This document shows, one piece after another, positions 19,249 through 28,226 of a stretch of DNA of 64,000 nt; position 1 is the first letter of the stretch, and each line of letters opens with the position of its first letter. A program made the translations under genes and the position numbers. A model generated the notes under the pieces. The model was not told the origin of the DNA. It saw only the letters and a program-made list of their open reading frames with translations, and did no database searches. This DNA comes from Gliomastix tumulicola (taxonomy: Eukaryota > Ascomycota > Sordariomycetes > Hypocreales > Bionectriaceae): assembly GCA_001599755.1 (NCBI GenBank), contig BCHX01000001.1, forward strand, positions 1,860,001-1,924,000. The letters are read 5' to 3'.

Positions 19249-20318
19249 TTACAGGCCATCGGCAACGTCGATCTGCTCAGAGCGAGCCTTGAGGCCGTCG
19301 GCAACATCAATCTCCTCAGAGCGGGCCTTCAGGCCATCAGCCACATCGATGTCCTGAGAGCGTCGGCGCAGACCGTCGGCAACATCGATATCCTGGGAGC
19401 GTCGGCGCAGACCGTCAGCAACATCGATATCCTGGGAGCGAGCCTTGAGACCATCAGCGACGTCAATCTCCTCCGAGCGCCTGCGGAGGCCGTCGGCGAC
19501 ATCGATATCCTGCGAACGCGCCTTCAAGCCGTCAGCAACATCGATATCCTGAGAGCGCCTGCGCAGGCCGTCGGCGACATCAATGTCCTCAGAGCGCGCC
19601 TTCAGACCGTCGGCAACGTCGATGTCCTGGGATCGTCGGCGGAGACCGTCGGCGACGTCGATATCCTGAGAGCGCTTCTTGTAGCCGTCGGCGATGTCGA
19701 TGTTCTTGGATCGCCTGCGGAGGCCGTCGGCGACGTCAATGTCCTGAGAGCGGCGGCGGAGGCCATCGGCGACATCAATCTCAGATCGCATCTTCAGACC
19801 GTCGGCGACGTCGATGTCCTGGGACCGGCGCTTCAGGCCATCAGCGACGTCGATCTCCTCAGATCGTGCCTTCAGGCCGTCGGCAACGTCAATCTCGGAG
19901 CGTCTGCGAAGACCATCGGCGACGTCAATTTCTTGAGATCGTCGGCGAAGGCCGTCAGCGACGTCAATGCCCTCGGCGCGGGCCTTGAGTCCATCAGCGA
20001 CATCGATGTCCTGGGATCGACGACGGAGGCCGTCAGCAACATCAATGTCCTGGGATCGCCTGCGAAGGCCATCGGCAACATCAATGTCCTGAGAACGGGC
20101 CTTGAGACCATCGGCGACGTCAATGTCCTGAGAACGGCGGCGGAGGCCATCGGCGACATCAATCTCAGATCGCATCTTCAGACCGTCGGCGACGTCGATG
20201 TCCTCAGAGCGGACCTTGAGACCGTCGGCAACGTCGATCTCGGAGCGCATCTTGAGGCCGTCAGCGACGTCGATGCCCTCCGATCGCCTCTTCAGGCCAT
20301 CGGCGACATCGATTTCGG
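19249..20318 (-). repeat. 28-unit 36/39-bp coding tandem repeat
   Basis: DNA repeats encoding the cores above. Units differ at many third codon positions (Ile ATC/ATT, Asp GAT/GAC, Val GTC/GTT/GTG, Ala GCC/GCT, Gly GGC/GGT) while IDVADGL is unchanged in 27 units. The opposite strand is also open over this length (19234-20475), a by-product of the repeat. Confidence 0.9.
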
Positions 20319-20492
20319 ACTTCTCATGCAAGCGGTTGCCGTGGCTCAAGCCAACGTCTGTTTCAAGTCAGTCAGTCACTGTATCAACGAGGGGGGGAGG
20401 GAGAGGGAGGCCAAGATTATCGTACTGGTTGGGAGGGCCAACGAGACGGTGGACAGTCCGAGGGTAGCGACGTAGATGCTAGAGACACGCAT
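19249..20492 (-). CDS. Secreted multi-core repeat precursor (candidate dikaritin-type RiPP/KEP precursor)
   Basis: Exon 1 (20492-20426) encodes MRVSSIYVATLGLSTVSLA, a clear signal peptide. A 67-nt intron (20425-20359 by donor GTACG and acceptor AAACAG; last intron base 20358) leads to exon 2 (20357-19249), for 391 residues in all. After a short pro-segment, 28 tandem units of 12-13 residues follow, consensus S-E/Q-D/E-I-D-V-A-D-G-L plus a basic linker. Of 27 linkers, 15 end in dibasic RR or KR (RRR, KRR, KKR) and 12 are KAR, KMR or KVR. Unit 17 alone reads SKNIDIADGYKKR. Such proteins are cut by Kex2 in the Golgi into repeated peptides; with UstY oxidases they become cyclic RiPPs. The neighbouring UstYa-like genes support that role. 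Whether KxR linkers are cut is uncertain; an unmodified signalling peptide is the alternative. Confidence 0.85.
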
Positions 20493-20631
20493 TTTGGCGG
20501 ATGAATCAAGGGATCTTTGCTGTTCTGCGAAAGAAGTGCTAGTGGTCTCTGGATGTGGTCTCGAGGCGATGAGTGCGGCTGAGGCTGCTGAGATGAGATG
20601 AGATGCTGTCTTTCGAGTGGCGATGCCTTCT

Positions 20632-20638
20632 ACTTATA
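20632..20638 (-). promoter_or_regulatory. TATA-like element of the precursor gene
   Basis: On the minus strand TATAAGT lies about 140 bases upstream of ATG 20492. Confidence 0.3.
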
Positions 20639-22232
20639 CCTGTGAGTTCTTCGGGAGATGCCATAGATTCTCATACGAAGCAAGCGAAGCATAGCAACAG
20701 GAGAACAGCAGGAGATGCAAAAGGGACGAGCTGGCCCTGGAGCGCATCCCAAATCGGACCAGGAGGACTTCGGCTTCCCAGAGAGACGAGACGACCTCAG
20801 CGGAAACGACCGCGCGGAGTTGAACAAGGAAAGAGGCATGTCGATGAGTAACAGCTGGACGCAGTGTGTTCCAAGTTGGAGGACTGAAGGACCATTCTCC
20901 TGCCCAAGCGATCAGAGCAACGTGGCTCTAAGGAGACCGGACTGCTCTCGCGAAGCCGAAAGGTCACATCACAGGTCAAGAAGCCGCAAAGCTGCCTGTC
21001 GCGTGCATTTCCGTCCCATTAAGGGCCCGACACGGGACATTTCTCGCGCCGTCTCGGTCCAAAGGGACAGCCAGCACTGCCGGACCAAGAGCGCCCACAT
21101 GTGAGCTGTAGCATTATCAAAGCCGGAGAAACCACTGAGCGAGACGTACGAAAGAACACGAAACACGTCTGGGTCGTGCCCCCGTCTCTCCAAAGGGGGA
21201 ACTTTGCTGTTGTCTCGACCCCTCGTGCTCATGAAGCTGAGCGCTTCTCCGCAACACAAACGTGTTAGCGCGCGCGCGCAGTTCTCTCGTCCTCAACGAC
21301 CGAGGCAGTCAGCCCTAAGAAAGATCTCTCTGCGCCGCCTTACGAACCCCTGTCGCTATACGCACGCCATGGACACATGATATTAGGTCTTCCTGAATCC
21401 ACTCAGGCGCAGGAACGGCCCGTTTGCTGTCGAATGGGCAGCGGCCCCAAAGACTCTAGATCGGAATAGGCATTCGCCGAGATCCTTCCCGCTGGAGTCC
21501 GGGGTCGCGTAAACCAATAAGCTCATGGGCTAGACGGGAAGAGGAGCGTGAGCACTGAGCAATGTGAGCATCGTGCCCACTGGCTGAGGCCAAGCCTTGC
21601 CCTTGCCCGGGAGCGAAGGTAAGCAAGCACGCATGGGCGCCGCAAGTTAATACGAATTACCCCGTTCATACTCGCTCGCTCGAGAATCAGGGACCCGGAC
21701 ACCCGCTTTGGAAATGCCTCAAGCGGCATTCATCATGACGCGCCTCGGGTGCGGTTGGGACAAAGTTCCTTCAGACAAGTCACGGAGGGATGAGAGAACA
21801 GGCTGACTCTCGCATCGGTCACAAAAAGGTTCCGCCAGATCTTGAGGAGTGTGAACCCCGTATCTAGACACTAAAATCAATCAAAGGATTTATGGCGCGA
21901 GAGATGGCCCCCAGGGGGACCGATCTTCACACCATCTTTCATGCTGTCACCCAATAATATCACTAATCTGAAAAGGACAATCGCCGACGACAGACGACAA
22001 CGACTCAGGCTAAAGACAAGACTGCAAGCAAAACTTATCATTCAACACACAAAACTATCCTCGGGCGAAAAAAAAAAAGCCTAATTAAATAAAGATTGGT
22101 GGGATCCATTCCTCTCCCGTCCAAGTTCATCTCTTGGTGTGTCTTGTTGATCCTGCACAGCCCCTCTCTCTCTCCATTGGTCCCGGATTTGCATGATCCC
22201 TACAACAAGGAATAGATGGATAGGTACAGTAT
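20639..22232. other. Intergenic region inside the candidate RiPP locus
   Basis: About 1.6 kb between the precursor gene's promoter side and the 3' end of the first UstYa-like gene. Only short frames occur, plus a GCGCGCGCGC tract near 21269. No tailoring enzyme or transporter is visible. Confidence 0.4.
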
Positions 22233-23084
22233 CTAGAGCAGATCTGCGAGGGACTCCTCCGGGAAGCCGCTGACGATCTCGTCCGTCGGCACGTAATCGT
22301 CCCTAATGACATAATCCGTGCCAGGGGGGCAGTGCTTGTAGCGGTCGACCTTGGACTCGATGTCGGCGCCGGGCTTGTCAGGCCGCTTGTAGCAGGCCGT
22401 GTGCTTCCTGCTGAAGGCGATGAGGTCGTCCCAGCTGCGGCACATGCGGTGCTGCAGGAGGCCGCTCACAATCTCCGGGCGGCGCTCCGTGGCGCGCGGC
22501 GTGTCGTCGGCGTCGCAGATGATCTGCCGGCGCAGCGCGTCCATGCAGTGGCTGACGTGGTGCCAGGAGCGCGTCTGCGGCTCGCCCTTGCGGTACTCGA
22601 CGATGGACATGTGGATGATCTTGAGGCAGTGCAGGTTGTGGAAGCCGTGCAGGATGTAGATGCCCTTGGTGTCGTCCCAGGGGAAGCGCTGCGACGTGCG
22701 CAGGCCGTGCTCGGCCGCCCAGTCGTCCGAGAGCGCGACCACGGCGTCGTCGACGTTGATGTCGTGCCAGAGCCGGTTCTGGAGCTCCTCGTCCTCGGAC
22801 GTGTAGTTGGTGAGCATCACGAAGGGCTCCTCGCGGCTGCGCGTGAGCCCTGCGTACTTGGTGCGCTCCGCCACCCCCGGCGGTGACGGCCATGTCTTGA
22901 CGAACAAGCCGCCCAGGATGAGGTTGGCAAAGAGGGAGAAAGACAGGACGGCGACGAGGATGCGGTTGCGACGGCGGTAGGACGAGGGGTCAGGGAAGGC
23001 ATACGGCTTTCCGGTGTGGTGGCATGTCTTCTCTGAGCCCGGCAGCAAAGACTCGTAGTCTTCACTGGCAGGACGGGAATCCAT
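22233..23084 (-). CDS. UstYa-like (DUF3328) membrane oxidase
   Basis: A 283-residue, single-exon protein from ATG 23084; the frame is open upstream through a TGTC repeat, but ATG is the natural start. Residues about 41-62 are one transmembrane helix after a short cytosolic tail. The lumenal part carries both diagnostic motifs of DUF3328/UstYa: HNLHC (149-153) and HVSHC (176-180), spaced as in UstYa and UstYb. In ustiloxin, asperipin, phomopsin and cyclochlorotine pathways these proteins carry out oxidative cyclisation, hydroxylation or chlorination. It lies 1.7 kb upstream of the repeat precursor on the same strand, and divergent from the second UstYa gene, which supports a shared pathway. 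Substrate is inferred, not shown. Confidence 0.88.
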   Translation of the reverse strand: MDSRPASEDYESLLPGSEKTCHHTGKPYAFPDPSSYRRRNRILVAVLSFSLFANLILGGLFVKTWPSPPGVAERTKYAGLTRSREEPFVMLTNYTSEDEELQNRLWHDINVDDAVVALSDDWAAEHGLRTSQRFPWDDTKGIYILHGFHNLHCLKIIHMSIVEYRKGEPQTRSWHHVSHCMDALRRQIICDADDTPRATERRPEIVSGLLQHRMCRSWDDLIAFSRKHTACYKRPDKPGADIESKVDRYKHCPPGTDYVIRDDYVPTDEIVSGFPEESLADLL

Positions 23085-23087
23085 GGT

Positions 23088-23118
23088 GCGCTGTCTGTCT
23101 GTCTGTCTGTCTGTCTTG
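23088..23118. repeat. TGTC microsatellite
   Basis: Repeated TGTC/CTGT units immediately upstream of ATG 23084 of the UstYa-like gene, in its 5' leader. Confidence 0.6.
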
Positions 23119-23940
23119 CCAGTAGAGTATCCCCTTGTTGAGTATCGAGGGCACGGCAGTGACGGACATGGGCTTACTCTCGACACTCAACACACATGGC
23201 GCGCAACACGCTGGTATAAGAAGCGAGAGCTTCATCAGACTGTACTCTCTTGCAAGCCACGACACCATCCATCTCCGGCCGAAGCCTGCGCTGTCTCTTC
23301 CAGTAATCCAGCAAGACGATGATCCGCTGTGGGTTGCAGAAGGACCGGGGTGTCTCGAGTCGCGACATGTGGCACTCCTCCACCAGCACGAGCACTGCCG
23401 CGGAGTTGCATACAAAACAGCCCTACCGTGTTGCGACCCACCGACTATTTACTTCTTTTGGAAATAAGATGAATTGAGGATAGTTCATGCCATGCAGTTT
23501 GGAGTGAGCGCTGCGTAGCTTTGATCGTGACACTCGTTTCTTCATCTGTTTACCTGCCTACTCGTACTCGTGACTGATGACCAAAGTACTTGCATGTAAA
23601 TCGGGGCTCCGGAGACTATACAAGCCAGCGCTGAAAGCTTGGCCGAGTCTGCATTGGGCTGGTGACCTGGCCGGAGGACTTCACGGCCGTATTCCGCATG
23701 TTTCGTGTAATTGACCGTGCTGACGATGTTCAATTCTTCTCAGTACAACTCCGTGGGAATGAGAATATCTGTTTGACTTGCTCGAGTCAAGCGGTTACGT
23801 GAGCGGCAGCGTCCACATGGTCGACTGTTCAAATGAAGTGATATCGCTGCTTTGATCTGCCGCCTCCCTCACTGGCTGCGAGAACCCCCCCCCCCCCCCC
23901 CCCCCCAGCATACCCTCCACCCAAACAAAGTGCAGGCGTC
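23119..23940. promoter_or_regulatory. Divergent promoter region of two UstYa-like genes
   Basis: About 820 bases between the start codons (23084 minus, 23941 plus) with no credible gene. It ends in a 22-base C homopolymer (23885-23906) about 35 bases before ATG 23941. A shared regulator could coordinate both genes, though no binding site is identified. Confidence 0.4.
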
Positions 23941-24855
23941 ATGTCAGAACCTTTCCAGAGTAAGACCGAAGCCAAAGATGGTGTATTCTGGCGCTTGTAC
24001 TCACCACGACGCTTCTCCAATCCGTTCGCCGCTCGCGAACCTCAGTATGACCGTCTCGCAGACGGCGTATCGGAGGGACGGCTCGAAGAGAAGACACAGC
24101 CGGCCTGGCTGAGGCGGACCTCGGGTCGGCTTTTCCCTCTTCTCATCATCCTTAGTTATGTTCTCGTGGCCGCGCTGTCCTTCGGCGCTGGGTTCCTCCA
24201 CCGAGCGTCAGAGGTCCGGCACGAAAGCCATCCCTCTCTTGCGGGCGTGGCATCACGCGTTCCGCTTCCGCTCATCAAGAAGAAGTTTGTGGAAAAGTCG
24301 GACTTCTTGAAAGAGCCTCCACATGGAGAAGGCTCTGGGAATATTTCCGAACCCATCTGGGATGAGCTTCTTCCAAGTCAGTGAAAAATCTGCCCTTCCC
24401 CTTTTTCTCACGAATACCTCAGCTGTGGTAAGCCGGAGTCTAACCTTTTTTTTTTCTTCTTCTCAGACGGGCTCGGCTACTTCAGAGACGGTGATCTCGC
24501 TCCCGTGGCATCCATCCCTACCGTCTTCCACGAGCTTCACTGCCTCTATATCCTGCGCCGCGCCTACTACCAGGAGTCGGACGGCCTCGAGGCCTTCGAC
24601 TTTGGCAAGGAGCGCGGCGCACACGTCGCCCACTGCTTCGACTACCTCCGGCAGGGCCTGACCTGCAACATCGACACGACCATCGAGCCTGCTGTCGGGG
24701 AGTACGGCGCCTTCCTCGGCAACGGGTTCGACAGGCAGTGCCAGGACTTCGAGGCCCTCAAGGACTACGTGGCTGAGTACAGGGTCTTTGATGCCAGCGG
24801 ATTTCTGGCGGCCGGACTTGACCACGGGCACGCGCATGTGAAGCACGACGGCTGA
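23941..24855 (+). CDS. Second UstYa-like (DUF3328) membrane oxidase
   Basis: Exons 23941-24376 and 24467-24855 with a 90-nt intron (donor GTCAGT, branch CTAAC, polypyrimidine tract and TCTCAG) encode 274 residues. A charged N-terminal tail is followed by a transmembrane helix at about 66-86, then the lumenal domain with HELHC (167-171) and HVAHC (198-202), the two HxxHC motifs of DUF3328. The splice yields LLPNGLGY, matching the conserved W...L.P.G.GY stretch of the family, which confirms the junction. Two UstY proteins acting as a pair on one precursor is the arrangement known from ustiloxin, so this gene and the one at 22233-23084 are proposed partners. Confidence 0.88.
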
Positions 24856-25446
24856 TTGTTGCCAAACATGGATGTATATCCGGGAACGAAAGGGGGCGTT
24901 CACTCTCACACTGGCAGAGGAGATGTTGGGCTAAGACATGATTCTCGTACACCATTCGCTATATCAGTGCCAATATACACCTACAATGATATTGTTTCGA
25001 GGTATGAACATCAGTTCAGACGTTTGGATCGTTATTCTCCGTTGCTGTTTGCCAGTGTTCGCTGGGGTTGCCGGATATCTCAACTGCCCTGTGACAAAGA
25101 GGGCAACATATCTCTTTGTCGACTTCAACCCATCCGGCGAGCTTTCATTGAGATATCAGTATATCCTGTATTATGACGCTCCGTAGGCCATGATAGACTA
25201 GCCCACGCGCAGGATTACGGCATTCCCCTTTGGTTGGAGACGGACTGTGGGCGATTTTGGCTGATGAGCCTATTTTGCTACTGAAGTTTTTTTAATGGAG
25301 AAAAGAGGTATTCGGTCCAAGTTCAATAAAGGCCTCCCTTCAGAACTAAGATCCCCGGCCTACAACTCAGTAAGAGCTCCGGCTTACATGTGAGGATTTC
25401 CGTGCTACCTCTTGAACTCTGCTACGAGCAAAAATGATCAACCAAT
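24856..25446. other. Intergenic, no gene seen
   Basis: No additional pathway gene is found directly downstream of the second UstYa-like gene. Confidence 0.4.
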
Positions 25447-25541
25447 GGGGTGATGGCGCAGCTGGGAGCGCGTTAGACTGAAGCCACAAACTTCATCACG
25501 TATATATCTAAAGGTCCTTGGTTCGATCCCGAGTCGCCCCA
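25447..25541 (+). tRNA. tRNA-Phe (GAA), copy 1, with intron
   Basis: Acceptor GGGGTGA/TCGCCCC, D stem GCGC/GCGC, anticodon stem TTAGA/TCTAA, T arm CTTGG-TTCGATC-CCGAG. The loop reads CT-GAA-G and is followed by an intron of about 22 nt containing CTTCA, which can pair with the anticodon, as usual for tRNA introns. A T run follows directly. Confidence 0.93.
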
Positions 25542-25628
25542 GATCTTTTTGCAACTTATTTTTTACAACTTCCTACCATCTCACACTCGCAGCCCATATT
25601 CACATTATCGATCCGCTAAGACACCATC

Positions 25629-25721
25629 GGGGTGATGGCGCAGCTGGGAGCGCGTTAGACTGAAGCCACAAACTTCATCACGTACATCTAAAGGTCCTTG
25701 GTTCGATCCCGAGTCGCCCCA
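25629..25721 (+). tRNA. tRNA-Phe (GAA), copy 2, with intron
   Basis: The mature sequence is identical to copy 1. The intron is two bases shorter (a TA missing in the TATATA stretch). Tandem same-strand duplication with 87 bases between the genes. Confidence 0.93.
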
Positions 25722-27845
25722 TGACAGGAGGTCGCAGGAGCGTCCTATCCTTTTTGCAACCCATCCTAGATGGGTAGTTCCTTAATATGTGAAGCCGGAG
25801 CTAGCTCCTGCCAAGATGGACAATGGAAGGGTTGCATTTTTGTTGGATGATCAGGTGAGCTGTGTTGCTCCTGGATTGTGCTGGAATTCGTTGCATGCGA
25901 TCTTCATGAGGCATAGATGCGTCCTGTGATAGCTTGACTCTCGGCTGGCGTGAGCCGTTACTTGCCCCTTTGCCCCTTTGCCCCTTTGCCCCTTTGCTCC
26001 ACGCACTCGACAAAACACTTTCTCCTCTGTGAGTGAACTGGTCGTACTCCTTGCCCAAACATTGCCGAGTGTAGACAGGAGACGTCGAGTTCATTCAGAG
26101 CCATGACACGTCCTGAGGCTAAACTAAGCCTCGTATTAGGCGTGACTATGTCTCCATATGTGGCTAATATATATGCTCAGTCTTCTGGGAAATCGGGAAT
26201 TCCTTGTCCTCGGACCAGGTGTCGTTTTCCGGGTGGGACACCATGACACTGAGGCCCATTTCGCTCGCATCGGGCTTGATGAGCAACGATCTGGAAGGAA
26301 TCATGGTGACGAAGGCGAATTGGATTTATTCACTCTTGCTGGAGGATGTCAAATGCTGGATTAAATGTTAAATTCATTCAATCACTAACATGGCTGGCGA
26401 CACAAGCTCGAGGATAAGACCAGGTATAAGTACCTTCAGTGACTTCAAGGTAGGGCCTTTACATAGTGCGCCTCAGTGCAGATATCGCCGATGAGAAGAA
26501 GCTGGAGACTTCACAAGGGTAGCAGCGGTCCATCTTCGATTACGTGTCATCGGATCGTATGAGGTCAAGCTGTTCCTCTCACTTCGTGAAAGCTCAGATC
26601 CTTGAGCACCATGCCTACTATCCTAACGTGCCTCCTCGGTGGGCAGTGGATATAAACATATCGTGATAACTAATCTTGCTGTAGCAAAACCAAAGTGTCT
26701 CTGGGATCAAAAGATTATTGGATGGTGGCAAATGGCTTGAGCATTTGTCGTTCGGTTCAAATGCAGCACTGAGACGTAATGCCCATGTTCTGCTTAAATT
26801 GTGGCGGGCCGACTTCCTCGGGTCCTTCCCAGAAGCGCACGGGGAGATGTCAATTCGAGAAACCCAACAGGGCCCAGGCTCATTGACTTAGGAAGAGCGA
26901 AAATGTTTGGCAAAATGCTTCCTTCCTTACTTTATTCACGCTTCGGGGTCTTAGCTAAACTTCCCTAAGGACAGAGAAGGGCTAGATGCCATGAAGAGCT
27001 TTCAGTCTGCATAGATAAGAAGCCACGCAGAAGGTCGAGAAGCGCAGCAATACCCGTTCTCGTGAGAGACAAACAGTTTCGCTGCCTTTGAGGAGGCGCT
27101 GTTGCGTATTTGAGCGCCCAGAGTTTCAAGCACTGCGATAAGAGCTGCCCGCCTATCTCAGTTTGTAGAGTAAGAGACTCTTACGAGTTCACCAATCTGA
27201 AAGTTGCGGGGCCTGCATTAGCTTTTCCTATAAATTATTTATGTATATAGCTGATCAGACTGGATGCGTAGAGGGTAGTGGCGATGTAGCTGTCGCCGTG
27301 GATTGCGTCCTACATACTTTCTATCTTTCCTCTATTGCCCGGGAGGTTGGACCCGCGCAGAAGGATGTAGAAGTGAAGCATGTCCTTCCCGATGGATTAG
27401 AGGGACAGGATGCAGGATGGCCGAAACGAATTCAAGGCGTTTCGAGATTTCATTTCATATTTCGGGACGTTTCAAGTTGATCCTAACAAAACTGGCGTTG
27501 AAAGGGAGAGAACGGAACGAATGGAGCATATATATACATATATATATATACTTGTCACTCTCACATTTTCTGTTCATATTGAAGATAATCCTCTCCCTTT
27601 TCCCCCATTTTTTCTTGTTCTTTTTTTGTTGGTCCCCTGTTTGTCCCCTTCTCTCTCTCTTCTATTCCTGAGTATTACAGCAATGTCTTTCTACAGCTGG
27701 AGAATTTATCACTGATTTTATCATTCTTGCAGTACGAAACCTTGATGAAAGGGGAGATCTGAGAATATCAACAAACATTTAGCCACAACGCCCCGTCATA
27801 GAATAAATCAAAGTCTCTGAAGTTGAAGCAGACCGTGCTCTAGCT
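25722..27845. other. Gene-poor stretch with simple repeats
   Basis: Holds a four-copy CCCCTTTG tandem near 25970-25998 and an AT dinucleotide tract near 27527-27550. Short frames here have no support. Confidence 0.4.
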
Positions 27846-28226
27846 ATGATAGCGTCCTCTCAACACTCCAAGTTTAAGTGCTTTCACCACGCTGGACGGG
27901 GCTTCAAGCTATCCACCGACCAAGGAGCTCGTCGGCAGATCTACTCCGCCAGTGCCAAATGGCTGCACGGACGCCAGTGGGAGGTTGTCAACACGCCTGG
28001 GCTGAGTGGAAGGACCACTCAGCCCACCAAAGCTACCGAAAGACAGAATGAATGGTTGCCACTCATCATCCGAAAGGATATGCTACCTGCGGCCATCCAG
28101 GGCATGCCGCAACCGAGAACAACGAGAGCAGCTGCCAGCCAATCACCTCGACCGTGCCAGAGGGCTCCCATGCCTCTGTCAACCAACCTAATACCTCAGC
28201 TTAACGAAACGATAGTCGACTTCTGA
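27846..28226 (+). CDS. Possible hypothetical protein, 126 residues
   Basis: A single open frame from ATG 27846, Arg/Gln/Pro-rich in its second half, without recognised motifs. It includes a perfect 11-bp inverted repeat with a 5-base loop (27999-28025). It may not be a gene. Confidence 0.2.
   Translation: MIASSQHSKFKCFHHAGRGFKLSTDQGARRQIYSASAKWLHGRQWEVVNTPGLSGRTTQPTKATERQNEWLPLIIRKDMLPAAIQGMPQPRTTRAAASQSPRPCQRAPMPLSTNLIPQLNETIVDF

Noticed and set aside
19249..20318. CRISPR-like array
   Set aside because: Units are contiguous, coding, without spacers, and the genome is eukaryotic.
19234..20475. 413-codon plus-strand frame over the tandem repeats
   Set aside because: It is the antisense shadow of the repeat gene. 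The minus-strand frame has a signal peptide, a proper intron and basic processing sites; the plus frame has none.
22332..22886. 184-codon plus-strand frame
   Set aside because: Antisense to the UstYa-like gene; driven by GC-rich third positions. The minus frame carries both HxxHC motifs.
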